A stretch of DNA of 64,000 nt from Protaetiibacter mangrovi (GCF_024752305.1 NZ_JANTHX010000004.1:124001-188000); one strand, 5' to 3'. Numbered from the stretch's first letter, positions 49,836-60,690 are shown. Notes: a model not told the origin generated them from the sequence alone. A program made the numbers and translations.

Positions 49836-51058
49836 TTGGCATCGTTCCCGACGCGCGTTCGGACGCGCACCTGGATCATCATCGGCGCGGCGACCGCGCT
49901 CGTCCTGGGCGGCGGCGCCGTCTACGTCTTCGGCTTCGCCATCCCCGGCGCGCAGCAGAGCTCGGCCGAGGCCCAGTCCTTCGACATGACGTCGCAGGCG
50001 AGCCTGCAGACGCTCGAGCAGTCGGTCACGACGAGCGGAACCCTGACGCCCCTCGTGAACGAGGACGTCAGCTGGGAGGGCTCGGGCACCGTGCTCTCGG
50101 TCGACGTCGCAGAGGGCCAGGTCGTCGCCGTGGGCGACGCGCTCGGCACCATCGACACCCTGCAGCTGAACGCGGACCTGCTCGAGGCCGAGTCGACCCT
50201 CGCCTCCGCCCAGGCCAAGTACGCGGACGCGAAGTCGTCGTCGAGCGGGTCGACGGCCGATCTCGCCGAGATCGCGGCGGCCGCCGCATCCGTCTCGGTC
50301 GCGGAGGCCGACGTCGCCTCGGCGCAGGAGGCGCTCGACGGAGCCACCCTCCTCGCCCCGGTCGCCGGCACGGTCACCGCGGTGAACGTGGCGGTGGGCG
50401 ACGCCGTCGGCTCGTCCGGATCGAGCGGCATGGGCGGCTCGAGCTCCGCGTCGACGAGCACGGCCGCCTTCACGATCGTCGGCACCGACGCATGGGAGAT
50501 CACCGCGACGGTCGGCGAATCGGACGTCGCACTGATCTCCGCGGGCGACGCGGTGCACCTCACCACCGACGACGGCGCCACCCTCGAGGGCAGCGTCACC
50601 ACGGTCGGGCTGTTGCCCTCGACGACCTCCGGTGCGGCCGCCTACCCGGTGACGATCACGGTGGACGGCACGGCCGACGGCCTCTTCGACGGCGTCTCCG
50701 TGGATCTCGAGATCGTCTACGAGAGCCGCGAGAACGTGCTCGCCGTGCCGAGCGCCGCCGTGACGACCGCCGACGACGGCACGAGCACCGTCACCCTCGT
50801 GGCATCCGACGGGACCAAGACCACGACGACCGTCGAGGTCGGCGAGACCGTCGGCAACCTGACCGAGATCACCTCGGGCCTCAGCGAGGGCGACGAGGTG
50901 CTCGTGAGCTCCTTCACCCCCGGCGAGGGCAACCAGGGGCAGACCGGGCAGTTCCCCGGCGGCGGCGACGGCCAGTTCCCGGGCGGCGGCGACTTCAGCC
51001 CGCCGGACGGCGCCACCTTCCCCGGAGGCGGTCAGGGCGGCCCGCAGGGGACGAACGG

Positions 51059-51062
<4 letters not shown>
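49836..51062 (+). CDS. MacA/HlyD-type efflux adaptor A
   Basis: A 408-residue membrane-fusion-type adaptor. An N-terminal anchor helix (about residues 13-35) leads to an outside region with a lipoyl-like half (GTVLSVDVAEGQVVAVGDAL), a short coiled-coil hairpin, the second lipoyl half (LLAPVAGTVTAVNVAVGDAV) and a beta-barrel domain. The C terminus is a low-complexity tail with GQFPGGG units. In Gram-positive bacteria such adaptors gate MacB-type ABC exporters of peptides or antibiotics. The start is a TTG at 49836 preceded by GAGAGG. The next gene begins within its stop codon. Confidence 0.85.
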
Positions 51063-51762
<700 letters not shown>

Positions 51763-51766
<4 letters not shown>

Positions 51767-52995
51767 ACTGGACCGAGACCCTGCACACGGCGTGGTCGGC
51801 GGTGCGCTCGCACGCGATGCGCTCCCTGCTGACCGTGCTCGGCATCCTGATCGGCATCGCCGCCGTCATCCTGACCGTGGGCCTCGGCCTCGGCACCCAG
51901 AAGGACGTCTCGGCGCAGATCGACTCGCTCGGCAGCAACCTGCTGATCGTGTCGCCCGGAAGCACGACGGACTCCTCGGGGATGCGCGGCGGCTTCGGCA
52001 CCGCCACCACGCTCACCCAGGCGGATGCGGCGGCGCTCACCTCCGACGTGAACGCTCCCGACATCGCCGGGGTGGCGCCCGAGAAGACCACCTCGCTCGC
52101 GCTCGAGGCGAACGACACCAACTGGACCACCTCGGTCACCGGCACGACCGTGTCGTGGCTCGACGTGCGCGCCCGCACCCTCGAGTACGGGTCGTTCTTC
52201 ACCCAGGACGACGTCGACGAGGCGGCGAAGGTCGTCGTGCTCGGCTCCGAGACCGCGACCGAGCTCTTCGGCCGCACGAACGTCGTCGGGCAGAGCGTCG
52301 AGATCGACGGGACGAGCTTCCAGATCGTGGGCGTGCTCGACTCGGCCGGATCCGACAGCTCGTCGAATCTCGACGACGTCGCGGTCGCGCCGATGTCGAC
52401 GGTCGCCAACGTGCTCGTCGGCGGAACCTCCGCGGCGAGCGTGTCGACGATCTACATCCAGGCGGCATCCGCCGAGCAGCTCTCGGCCGCGTATCAGGAG
52501 GCCCAGACGATCCTGCTGAACCGGCACGGCATCACCTCGAGCGACGAGGCCGACTTCTCGATCTCGAGCCAGGAGGCGCTCGTCGAGACGGCCACCTCGA
52601 TCTACCAGACCCTGACGATCCTGCTCACCGGCATCGCGGCGCTCTCGCTGCTCGTCGGCGGCATCGGCGTGATGAACATCATGCTGGTCTCGGTCACGGA
52701 GCGCACCCGCGAGATCGGCCTGCGCAAGGCGCTCGGCGCCCCGCCGTGGGCGATCCGGCGGCAGTTCCTGACCGAGGCGGCGATCCTCGGGCTCGGCGGC
52801 GGCGTGCTCGGCGCCCTGCTCGGTGCGCTCGGAACGCTCGTGCTGCCCGCCATCATCGGCAGCTCGGTGGTGCTCTCGCCGGCGGCCGTCGGCGGCGCCC
52901 TCGCGGTGTCGATCGCGATCGGCATCGTGTTCGGGGTCTACCCCGCGACGCGCGCCGCGCGCCTCGCGCCGATCGACGCCCTGCGGACGGAATGA
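51763..52995 (+). CDS. MacB-type ABC exporter permease
   Basis: A 410-residue permease with the MacB layout: one N-terminal transmembrane helix ([20 protein letters not shown]), a large extracytoplasmic MacB_PCD domain of about 230 residues, and three C-terminal helices. The conserved [15 protein letters not shown] and [18 protein letters not shown] motifs of the family are intact. MacB-type pumps act by mechanotransmission, expelling substrates or moving lipoproteins. The GTG start overlaps the ATPase stop. Confidence 0.93.
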
Positions 52996-53002
52996 CGGAG
53001 AC

Positions 53003-54775
53003 ATGGTGAAGAAGACGAAGAAGACCGCCGGATCTCGCGGCTGGCGCGGCTGGTTCACGAGGGGCCGTGTCATCGGCGCGGGCGTGGTGACCGGTGCGCT
53101 CGTGCTCGCCGGCGGCGGGATCGCCTGGGCGAACGCCGCGGGAACCGCATCCGGGTACCGCACCGCGACCGCCGAGTCGGGCTCGGTCGACGAGACCCTG
53201 TCGCTCAGCGGATCGCTCGCCTCGGCGACCCGCCGCGATCGCGCCTTCGGCGCGTCCGGCACCGTCGACTCGGTGAACGTGAGGGTCGGCGACACCGTCG
53301 AGGCGGGGGCGGTGCTCGCGACGATCGACGACGCGGACCTCCAGGACGCCGTCGACTCGGCCGAGTCCCGGCTCGCGGATGCCGAGCAGGCCCTGGCCGA
53401 CGACCTCGCCTCGCAGACCTCGACGAGCTCGAACTCGAGCTCGTCCGCGTCGTCGTCGGGGGGAGGCTCCTCGACGCCCGCAGGCGGCGGCTCGGACGGC
53501 TCCGACACGGCCGCCCTGTCGGCCGCGGTCGACAAGGTGGTGGCCGCGCAGCAGAGTCTGCTGACGCTCGCGCAGACGGCCGCCGACGCCCTCGCCGACG
53601 CGCAGGACTCGCAGACCTCGGCCGCGACCCTCTGCCAGCCCTTCCTCGACGCGACCCTCGCGGATCCGGGCGACACCGGTGACACGGAGGCCGCGGAGGG
53701 CGCCGAGGCCGCGGACGACGAGGAGGACACCGCGACGCCACTCACCCTCGACGCGGTGAAGCAGCTGCTCGCCGACTGCCAGGCGGCGATCGCCGGGGTC
53801 GGCGACGCGCAGACCGTCGTGGCGTCCGCTCAGGCGGCGGTGCAGGCGGGGATGACGGACCTCGACGACGCGATCGGCGAGCTCCGCGCGGCGATCGCCG
53901 CATCCTCGACCTCCGGCGGGTCGGCGGGCGGCTCGTCCGCGGGGTCGGCGACGTCGGCGGGGTCGGGATCCGCATCCGGGAGCAGCTCCTCCGCGGGCGG
54001 GTCGGGCGCGACGGCCTCGGCGGCCGACATCGTGGCCGACCGCGCGGCGATCGACCTCGCGCAGGCGGATCTCGACGTCGCCCGCCACGACCTCACCGCG
54101 GCGAGCCTCACCACGCCGATCGCGGGCACGGTCGCGTACGTCGGGTTCGCCGTCGGCGACGACGTCTCGGCGGGGTCGACCACGCAGGTGGCCACCATCA
54201 TCGGCGACGACGGGTACACCGTGACCTCGACGGTCACCCTCGCGCAGATCTCGAAGGTGCGGGCCGGCCAGACCGGCACCGCGGTGATCACCTCGAGCGG
54301 TGCGAGCTACGCCGCGACCGTCTCGTCGGTGGGGCTCGTCAACGTCTCGGAGACCTCGACCCCGGCCTACGAGGTCGAGGTGGCGATCGACCCCGACGGC
54401 GACACGCTCCTCAACGGCGCGGCGGTGGAGGTGAGCGTCGACATCGCGGCGGCGAGCGACGTGCTGACCGTCCCGCTGTCGGCCCTCCACGTCGACGGCA
54501 CCACCTACACGGTGCAGCGGCTCGTCGACGGGCAGCTCACGAGCGTGCCCGTCGAGGTGGGGGCGATCGGCTCCGAGAGCGTCGAGATCACCTCCGGTCT
54601 CAGCGCGGGCGACGAGGTCGTCATCGCGGATCTCGGGGCCGACATCACGAGCGACGACGCGACCACGACCTCCGGTCTCGGCGGCCAGGGCCGGTTCGGT
54701 TCCGGGGGCACCTTCACGAGCGGCGGGACGGGCAGCTTCCCCGGCGGCGCGGGCGGGCCGCCCTCCGTCGGGTGA
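53003..54775 (+). CDS. MacA/HlyD-type efflux adaptor B, enlarged
   Basis: A 590-residue second adaptor of the same export operon. A Lys/Arg-rich cytoplasmic start is followed by a transmembrane helix (about residues 26-46), the first lipoyl half ([20 protein letters not shown]), and a much enlarged helical region with two Ser/Gly-rich spacers and two cysteines (TLCQPF and LADCQA). Then come the second lipoyl half ([19 protein letters not shown]), beta-barrel parts and a Gly/Ser/Phe-rich tail. An operon with two adaptors and one ATPase/permease pair is unusual. The ATG is 8 bp after the permease. Confidence 0.85.
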   Translation: MVKKTKKTAGSRGWRGWFTRGRVIGAGVVTGALVLAGGGIAWANAAGTASGYRTATAESGSVDETLSLSGSLASATRRDRAFGASGTVDSVNVRVGDTVEAGAVLATIDDADLQDAVDSAESRLADAEQALADDLASQTSTSSNSSSSASSSGGGSSTPAGGGSDGSDTAALSAAVDKVVAAQQSLLTLAQTAADALADAQDSQTSAATLCQPFLDATLADPGDTGDTEAAEGAEAADDEEDTATPLTLDAVKQLLADCQAAIAGVGDAQTVVASAQAAVQAGMTDLDDAIGELRAAIAASSTSGGSAGGSSAGSATSAGSGSASGSSSSAGGSGATASAADIVADRAAIDLAQADLDVARHDLTAASLTTPIAGTVAYVGFAVGDDVSAGSTTQVATIIGDDGYTVTSTVTLAQISKVRAGQTGTAVITSSGASYAATVSSVGLVNVSETSTPAYEVEVAIDPDGDTLLNGAAVEVSVDIAAASDVLTVPLSALHVDGTTYTVQRLVDGQLTSVPVEVGAIGSESVEITSGLSAGDEVVIADLGADITSDDATTTSGLGGQGRFGSGGTFTSGGTGSFPGGAGGPPSVG

Positions 54776-54793
54776 GGGGCCGGCGGGCGGCGC

Positions 54794-55516
54794 TCACGAC
54801 CCGAAGTTGCGGCGCGGCGCGCTGATCTCGTCGACGACCGCCGCCCCGCCTTCGAGGTCGAGCGCCGCCACGTAGAGGAAGAGCTCGTCGTCGTCGGGTC
54901 CGGCGCCCGCGCCCACGAGGGAGGGGTCGACGGGGGTCGGGTCGAGCTCCGCCTCGATCGCCATGCCCCAGTCCATGGTCGCGACGGCGTGCGCGCGGGC
55001 GTCGTCCATCGCGCTGCCCACCCGGATGCCGTCCGCGGTCTCCACGGTCACGCCGTGGATGCTCGGGCTGCTCGCCCGCACGAAGAGCAGGTCGTAGAGC
55101 CCGCGCTCGCCGGTGATCTGCGGAACGCCGAGCACGAACCCTCCCCAGTCGTAGAGCTCGGCCGGGTTCGATTCGAGGCTGCCCGGTTCGGTCGACAGGC
55201 TCGGCGCGGCACCGAACACCGTCGTGAGCATCGCGACCACCTGCGTCGGGTCGTCGGTGTACCGGAAGCCGTCGAGAGCCCACCCGGCGGTGTCGCCGAA
55301 GTACAGGATGTCGCTGCGCACCATGATCCGGGTCACGGTCGTGAGCGGGTCGACGGCGGGCTCGGGCGCGTCCGCCTCGTCGTCGACGGGGGCCGCGGAC
55401 GGCTCCGCGCTCGCGGGAGGGCTCGTCGGCGATCCGGACGGAGCGGCGGGGCCGCATCCGACGAGCGCCAGCGCGAGCACGACGAGAAGCGGAACGGATG
55501 CGGTGGTGGTGCGCAT
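54794..55516 (-). CDS. Lipoprotein of unknown function
   Basis: A 240-residue lipoprotein with lipobox ALVGC (Cys21), a Pro/Ser/Ala-rich spacer of about 30 residues and a globular domain beginning near TTVTRIMVRSDILYFGDTAG. No family was recognised. The reverse orientation ends its transcript against the end of adaptor B with an 18-bp gap. The longer in-frame start at 55834 would run through the divergent DUF4287 gene and is rejected. Confidence 0.75.
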   Translation of the reverse strand: MRTTTASVPLLVVLALALVGCGPAAPSGSPTSPPASAEPSAAPVDDEADAPEPAVDPLTTVTRIMVRSDILYFGDTAGWALDGFRYTDDPTQVVAMLTTVFGAAPSLSTEPGSLESNPAELYDWGGFVLGVPQITGERGLYDLLFVRASSPSIHGVTVETADGIRVGSAMDDARAHAVATMDWGMAIEAELDPTPVDPSLVGAGAGPDDDELFLYVAALDLEGGAAVVDEISAPRRNFGS

Positions 55517-55597
55517 GGTGCCCTCCCGGGGTCGGTCGTAGTGACGACGTGCGCGGGCGTCCCGCCGGTTGACGGCGGCGGGTGGCAGACTCGGCGC

Positions 55598-55891
55598 ATG
55601 TCGTTCCAGGCGTATCTCGACAACATCGAGGACAAGACCGGGCTCACGCCGCGGCGCTTCGTCGAACTCGCCGCGGAGCGCGGCCTCGATCAGCCCGGCG
55701 TCAAGGCCGGCGCGATCGTGGAGTGGCTCGCGGCCGACTACGGGCTCGGGCGCGGCCACGCGATGGCGCTCGTGCACGTCATCCAGAAGGGGCCGCAGAT
55801 CTCCGAGAAGCACGTCGGCAGCGGCACCGCCCACAGCGACCCCTCGAACACCCTCTGGCTCGACGGCAAGGCCACCAACCCGAACCGCTGA
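55598..55891 (+). CDS. DUF4287 domain protein
   Basis: A 97-residue protein that matches the DUF4287 pattern: QAYLDNIEDKTGLTPRRFVE, then KAGAIVEWLAADYGLGRGHAMALVHVI near the centre, ending in a short basic tail. The family is widespread and uncharacterised; the helical layout suggests a small binding module. CAGACT, 6 nt before the ATG, may be a weak leaderless -10. Its 3' end converges on the methyltransferase gene with a 6-bp gap. Confidence 0.82.
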   Translation: MSFQAYLDNIEDKTGLTPRRFVELAAERGLDQPGVKAGAIVEWLAADYGLGRGHAMALVHVIQKGPQISEKHVGSGTAHSDPSNTLWLDGKATNPNR

Positions 55892-55897
55892 GGCGGA

Positions 55898-57052
55898 TTA
55901 TCGCGGCGCCCGACGGCACAGCACCATGACCTCGTAGTGGTCGGTCTGCGGGAACATGTCGAACACCCGGATGCGATGCGGCTGCAGTGACGGCATCTCG
56001 GCGAGGTCGCGGGCGAGCGTCTCGGCGTTGCAGCTCGAGTAGACGACCGTGTCGACGGTCGAGTTCTCGAGCGTGGCGCACAGTTCGGCGCCGAGGCCGC
56101 GGCGCGGGGGGTTCACGATGACGGCATCCGGTGCATCCGCCCCCGTGACGGCGGTGGCGTCGCCGACCGCGAAGTCGGCGTCGAGGCCCGCCTCGGCGGC
56201 CGAGTGCCGGGCGCTCTCGACCGCGGCGGCACTGGTCTCGATGCCGAGCACACGGCGACCGGGTGCCGCGACGGCGAGCGCGAAGCCTCCGACGCCGCAG
56301 TAGAGGTCCCAGACGGTGGCGGGGGCGAGTTCGTCGATCCAGGCCCGCGCCTGTCGGTAGAGGCCGGCGGCGATCTCGGTGTTGGTCTGGAAGAAGCCGC
56401 CCGGCCGCAGGTGCAGCACGATGTCGTCGAGTCGCATCGCGAGGGTCTCGTCGGCGGTGAGCGGCACCTCGACGTCGCCTTCGAGCACGGCCTTGTGCTC
56501 GGGCAGCAGGTTCGCCGACACGACGGCCAACTGCGGCAGCGCGCTGAGCAGCTCGGGCAGATGCTTGCGGATGCGGCCGAGCGACTCGGTCGAGCGCAGC
56601 ACGAGGCGCAGCATGAGGCGCCCGTCGGGCGATTCGGTCAGCAGCACGTTCTTCAGCTCGCCGCGACGCGCCGGGATGTCGTACGGCACGAGCCGGGCGC
56701 GCGTGATGAACGTCGTGATCGCGGGGAACGCGGCACGCAGTCCCTCGGCCAGCACCCCGCATCCGGTGAGGTCGACGCCGTGCCGTTCGGCGTCGAGGAT
56801 GCCGAGGCTGGGCGCGTCGACGGTGCCGCCGACGACCATCTTCGCCTTGTTGCGGAACGCCTCCGGGCGCGAGGCGACCGGCGGCAGCCACTCGGCATCC
56901 GCCCACGGTGCCAGCAGCGACTCGGCGTGCGCCACCTTGCCCGCGAGCTGCGCGTCGTATCCGACGCCCATGAGCGTGCACGAGCGGCACACCCCCGCGT
57001 CGAAGTAGTCGCACTGCACCCTCGTCACGTTACGCGGGTCGGCGGATGGCAT
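55898..57052 (-). CDS. rlmC: 23S rRNA (uracil-C5)-methyltransferase, RlmC-like
   Basis: A 384-residue SAM-dependent RNA m5U methyltransferase of the RumA/RlmCD/TrmA family. The N-terminal cysteines (CDYFDAGVCRSC, plus TGCGVL) fit the iron-sulfur cluster of RlmC (RumB)-type enzymes. The SAM-binding motif is VWDLYCGVGGFAL, the NPPRRGLG motif follows, and the catalytic Cys is in VYSSCNAETLARDL. RlmC is the closest name from length and cluster layout, but RlmD-type specificity cannot be excluded. Palindromic element B lies just upstream. Confidence 0.82.
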   Translation of the reverse strand: MPSADPRNVTRVQCDYFDAGVCRSCTLMGVGYDAQLAGKVAHAESLLAPWADAEWLPPVASRPEAFRNKAKMVVGGTVDAPSLGILDAERHGVDLTGCGVLAEGLRAAFPAITTFITRARLVPYDIPARRGELKNVLLTESPDGRLMLRLVLRSTESLGRIRKHLPELLSALPQLAVVSANLLPEHKAVLEGDVEVPLTADETLAMRLDDIVLHLRPGGFFQTNTEIAAGLYRQARAWIDELAPATVWDLYCGVGGFALAVAAPGRRVLGIETSAAAVESARHSAAEAGLDADFAVGDATAVTGADAPDAVIVNPPRRGLGAELCATLENSTVDTVVYSSCNAETLARDLAEMPSLQPHRIRVFDMFPQTDHYEVMVLCRRAPR

Positions 57053-57061
57053 CCGTCACCC

Positions 57062-57143
57062 CAGAAATGCAGGAGTTTTCCGACGGCTGCCGCCGGCGGG
57101 CCGGTGCTGCCGCCCCCGGGCGCGGATTCCTCCTGCATTTCTG
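57062..57143. repeat. Palindromic element B, copy 2, intergenic
   Basis: CAGAAATGCAGGAG (57062-57075) pairs perfectly with CTCCTGCATTTCTG (57130-57143); the 54-nt interior is GC-rich and partly self-complementary. The arm matches the element inside tilS. It lies between the methyltransferase start and the end of the MMPL gene. A purine-rich tract follows (57144-57178), which is a pyrimidine tract downstream of the MMPL stop on the minus strand. Confidence 0.82.
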
Positions 57144-57186
57144 AGGGGAGGGAGAGGGGAAGGAGAAGGAGGGAGGGGGCCGACGC

Positions 57187-59595
57187 TCAGACGTGGTGCC
57201 GGCGCTCCAGCGCCGCCCCCTCGACGTCGACGTTCGGCAGCACCCGGTCGAGCCAGCGCGGGATCCACCAGGCGGCGCGTCCCAGCAGGTGCATGAGCGC
57301 CGGCATGAGCAGCAGCCGCACGACGAACGCGTCGAGCAGCACGCCCGCGGCCAGTCCGAAGCCCAGCTGGCGGATGATGACGGACTCCGAGAAGACGAAG
57401 CCGCCGAACACCGCCACCATGATGAGGCCCGCCGCGACGACGACGGAGCGTCCGGCGCGGAATCCCTGCGCCACGGCGAGCCGCGCGACCGACCCGTGCA
57501 CGTACGCCTCGCGCATCCCGGATGCCAGGAACAGCTGGTAGTCCATCGCGAGCCCGAACAGGATGCCGACGAGGATCACGGGCAGGAAGCTCAGGATGGG
57601 CATGGTCACCGTGATGCCGAACACCCCCGCGAACCAGCCCCACTGGAACACCGCGACGAGCCCGCCGAAGGTGGCGAGCAGCGACAGGATGAAGCCGCCC
57701 GTCGCGATGATCGGCACGAGCAGCGAGCGGAACACGACGATCATGATCACGAGCGAGAGTCCGACGACGACGAGCAGGTAGAGCGGCAGCACGTCGGCCA
57801 GGTTCTCGGAGATGTCGATGTTGATGGCGGCCTGGCCGGCGACGCCGAGCGCGATGTCTCCGTCGACGGGCGGCAGCTGCCGGAGCTCGCGCACCACCTG
57901 GGCGGTCGACTCGCTGTTCGGGCCGTCGCTCGGCAGCACCTGGAAGGCGGCGAGCCGGTCGTCGTCGGACACCGCGATCGGCGCGACGGCCTCGACGTGG
58001 TCGACGTCGGCGATCGCCTGTGCGACGTCGAGCTGGATGCCGAGCACCTGGTCGTCGGTTGTGCCCGCGGGCAGTTCGGCGGTCACGAGGAGGGGGCTGT
58101 TGGCGCCCGGCCCGAACTGCTCGTCGATCACCTGGTAGGCGCGGAAGGTGGTGGAGTCCTCCGGTTCGGCACCGCCGTCGGGCAGCCCGAGGCGCATCGA
58201 GGCGGCCGGGATCGCGATCGTGAGCAGCGCCGCCACGGCGAGGAGGATGGTGACGACGGCGCGCGCCCAGCCCATCGGCTTCGCGCTGTCGGCGGGGTGG
58301 GGCACCGTCCCCGTCGCGAGCTGGCGGCGGCCGCGGCGGCCCAGCATCCGGGTGCCGGCGAGGCCGAGCATGGCGGGCGTCAGGGTGATCGCGATGAGCA
58401 CGGCGATCGCGACGCAGAACGCGCCGACCGCACCCATGAGGCCGAGGAACGGGATGCCGGTCACGTAGAGGGCGAGCAGTGCCACGACGACCGTCGAACC
58501 CGCGAAGACCACCGCGGTGCCCGCGGTGCCGTTGGCGAGCCCGATCGACTCGTGCACCTCGGCGCCCGCGAGCAGCTGCCGGCGGTGCCGGTTGACGATG
58601 AACAGCGCGTAGTCGATGCCGACGGCGAGCCCCAGCATGACGCCGAGCACCGGGGTGACGGATGCCATGGTCACCGCGCCCGACAGCGACAGCGATGCGA
58701 GCACCCCCACCGCGACGCCGGTGAGCGCGGTCACGATCGGGAACGCCGCCGCGAGCAGCGAGCCGAGCATGACGAGCAGCACGATCGCGGCGATCGCGAC
58801 GCCGACCGCCTCGCCGACGCCGACGATCTGCGGCACGCCCTGGGCGATCTCGGTCGAGAAGTCGACGGAGACGCCGGGGATCTCGTCCGCGGTGAAGTGG
58901 TCGACCACGCTGCGCTTGGCCTCGTCCGAGAGCTCGAGTCGCGGCTCGGTGAAGGCGACGTTGACGATCGCGGCGCTGCCGTCGTCCGACACCACGCCGA
59001 TCCCGTCGGAGAGCGCGGCGAGCCGGGCGCCCGCCTCGAGGGTCTCGCTCTGCGCCTCGAGCGCCGCGCGGCTCGTGTCGAGCTCCTGCTGCTGGGCGTC
59101 GAGCTGGGCGATCAGCTGCTCCGGGGCGCCCGCGGCCTCGGCCTGCTGTCGCGCCGCGTCGAGCTGCTGCTGACCGGCGTCGAGCTGGGCGCGGCCCGCC
59201 TCGAGCTGCGCCCGACCGTCGTCGAGCTGGGCGAGCCGGTCGGCGCGCTGCTGTTCGGCGTCGAAGGGGTCGACGACGTCGGCCACGTCGACGAGGCCGG
59301 TCGTGTCGGCGACGAGCGCGGCGATCGCCGACTTCTGGTCGTCGGTGAACGCGGAGCCGTCGTCGGTGTGGAACACGACCATGCCGGCGGCGCCGCTGTA
59401 GTCGGGCAGCTTCTGCTGCAGTTCGTCGATGACCTCGCTCGAGGCGGTGCCGGGGATGTCGAAGCTGTTGCTCAGCCCGCCGAAGAAGGCGGCGAACCCG
59501 CCGGCGGCGAGGGCCAGCACGAGCGCCCAGACCCCGAGCACCCACCCGGCTCGGCGGGCGGCGAAGCGGCCCAGTCGGTACAGCAGTTCGGCCAC
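57187..59595 (-). CDS. MMPL-family RND transporter
   Basis: An 802-residue inner-membrane transporter of the MMPL/RND superfamily, probably exporting lipids or hydrophobic drugs by proton antiport. Each half has one helix, a large outside loop and five helices. The first outside loop contains a Gln/Asp/Ala-rich coiled coil (LDDGRAQLEAGRAQLDAGQQ and following), common in Gram-positive YdfJ-type members. The MMPL signature GIDYALFIVNRHR is in the first half and AMDYQLFLASGMREA in the second. The GTG at 59595 (VAELLYRLGRFAARRAGW) is preferred over longer frames that would cross the operator. A TetR gene is divergent. Confidence 0.9.
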   Translation of the reverse strand: MAELLYRLGRFAARRAGWVLGVWALVLALAAGGFAAFFGGLSNSFDIPGTASSEVIDELQQKLPDYSGAAGMVVFHTDDGSAFTDDQKSAIAALVADTTGLVDVADVVDPFDAEQQRADRLAQLDDGRAQLEAGRAQLDAGQQQLDAARQQAEAAGAPEQLIAQLDAQQQELDTSRAALEAQSETLEAGARLAALSDGIGVVSDDGSAAIVNVAFTEPRLELSDEAKRSVVDHFTADEIPGVSVDFSTEIAQGVPQIVGVGEAVGVAIAAIVLLVMLGSLLAAAFPIVTALTGVAVGVLASLSLSGAVTMASVTPVLGVMLGLAVGIDYALFIVNRHRRQLLAGAEVHESIGLANGTAGTAVVFAGSTVVVALLALYVTGIPFLGLMGAVGAFCVAIAVLIAITLTPAMLGLAGTRMLGRRGRRQLATGTVPHPADSAKPMGWARAVVTILLAVAALLTIAIPAASMRLGLPDGGAEPEDSTTFRAYQVIDEQFGPGANSPLLVTAELPAGTTDDQVLGIQLDVAQAIADVDHVEAVAPIAVSDDDRLAAFQVLPSDGPNSESTAQVVRELRQLPPVDGDIALGVAGQAAINIDISENLADVLPLYLLVVVGLSLVIMIVVFRSLLVPIIATGGFILSLLATFGGLVAVFQWGWFAGVFGITVTMPILSFLPVILVGILFGLAMDYQLFLASGMREAYVHGSVARLAVAQGFRAGRSVVVAAGLIMVAVFGGFVFSESVIIRQLGFGLAAGVLLDAFVVRLLLMPALMHLLGRAAWWIPRWLDRVLPNVDVEGAALERRHHV

Positions 59596-59621
59596 GGGGT
59601 CCCCATCCTCGAGACGAATAG

Positions 59622-59640
59622 ACGAGACGGTGCGTCTCGT
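59622..59640. promoter_or_regulatory. TetR-type operator between mmpL and tetR
   Basis: ACGAGACG and CGTCTCGT form a perfect palindrome with a 3-nt centre; a further half-site TCGAGACGAA (59609-59618) lies beside it. The site overlaps the region where both divergent promoters must lie, so TetR could repress both genes. Confidence 0.7.
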
Positions 59641-59643
59641 GAT

Positions 59644-59649
59644 TACGCT
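59644..59649 (+). promoter_or_regulatory. Leaderless -10 element of the TetR gene
   Basis: TACGCT ends 7 nt before the ATG at 59657 and begins 3 nt after the operator. Confidence 0.55.
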
Positions 59650-59656
59650 ACCCGAT

Positions 59657-60229
59657 ATGACACCCGAGCACCGCCAGGGTCCCGCGCGCAGCGAAGCCGC
59701 CCGGATGGCCATCCTCGAGGCCACCGCCCGCCTCTTCGCGGAGCGCGGCTTCGACGGGCTGACCATGGAGGGCGTGGCAGCCGAGGCGGGTGTCGGCAAG
59801 CAGACGATCTACCGCTGGTGGTCGTCGCGCAGCGCGCTCGTGGCCGAGGGTCTCGCCGAGGGCCTCATCATGCCCGAGTGGTTCGTGCCCGCCGACTCCG
59901 GCGACCTGCGGGCCGACCTCACCCTCTGGCTGCAGAACGTGGTCGACTTCATCGGCCGCCCCGGCAACGACGCGCTGCTGCGCTCGCTCGTCGCCGCATC
60001 CGCGCAGGACGCCTCGGTGGCCGTCGGCTTCAGCGAGCGTCTCGGCGTGCTGCAGCTGCTCGGCGACCGGATGCAGCGCGCGGTCGACACGGGCGACATC
60101 GACGAGCTGCCGGTGGAGGAGCTCGTCGAGGCGATGCTCGGTGCGGTCGTCGTGCGGGCACTCCGTCGTGGCCCGGTCGACGACGACTTCGCCGCCCGCC
60201 TGGTGGCGATGCTGCTGCGCGCGCCCTAG
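59657..60229 (+). CDS. TetR-family transcriptional regulator
   Basis: A 190-residue repressor. The N-terminal TetR helix-turn-helix covers ILEATARLFAERGFDGLTME and VAAEAGVGKQTIYRWWSSRS; the rest is the helical ligand-binding core (TetR_C-type). It is divergent from the MMPL transporter and probably controls it through the palindrome at 59622-59640, the usual tetR-efflux arrangement. Its TAG stop overlaps the stop codon of the converging HxlR gene (CTAG). Confidence 0.92.
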   Translation: MTPEHRQGPARSEAARMAILEATARLFAERGFDGLTMEGVAAEAGVGKQTIYRWWSSRSALVAEGLAEGLIMPEWFVPADSGDLRADLTLWLQNVVDFIGRPGNDALLRSLVAASAQDASVAVGFSERLGVLQLLGDRMQRAVDTGDIDELPVEELVEAMLGAVVVRALRRGPVDDDFAARLVAMLLRAP

Positions 60230-60621
60230 CGGGCGTCGTAGGCGGCGCGCGCCCGCTCGATGCCGGGCTGGTTCTCGAGGGCCCAGGTGAGCAGCGCGAT
60301 CGAGGCGTCGACGAGGCTCGCCCCCATGGTGGTGAGCTCGTACTCCACGCGCGGCGGCACCTCGGGGTGCACCGTGCGCACGAGCAGCCCGTCGCGCTCG
60401 AGCTGGCGCAGGGTGAGGGTGAGCATGCGCTGCGAGACGCCGGGGATGTGACGCTGCAGCTCGCCGAACCGCAGCCGACCGCTCCGCAGGGTCGCGATGA
60501 CGAGCAGCGACCACTTGTCGCCGACTCGCGTGAGCACGTCGCGGATGGCGCGCTCGTCGGCGTTCTTGTCGAGGCAGGCGCCCTCGTACTCGGTGAGGGC
60601 GACGGGGGCGGATGCGCTCAC
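60226..60621 (-). CDS. HxlR-family winged-helix regulator
   Basis: A 131-residue regulator with the HxlR signature: a Cys near the N terminus (EGACLDKNADERAIRDVL), VGDKWSLLVIATLRSGRLRF, then IPGVSQRMLTLTLRQLERDGLLVR. A single conserved Cys at about residue 16 could sense oxidants or electrophiles, as in several HxlR proteins. I use the GTG at 60621 because GGAGGAACC directly precedes it; an upstream ATG at 60681 would lie in the promoter. It is divergent from the DoxX gene. Confidence 0.9.
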   Translation of the reverse strand: MSASAPVALTEYEGACLDKNADERAIRDVLTRVGDKWSLLVIATLRSGRLRFGELQRHIPGVSQRMLTLTLRQLERDGLLVRTVHPEVPPRVEYELTTMGASLVDASIALLTWALENQPGIERARAAYDAR

Positions 60622-60690
60622 GGTTCCTCCGGTGTGTCTCGGGCACAGGGGTGTGCCTTTTGCACACGTCTCAATGATCACTCATCATGG

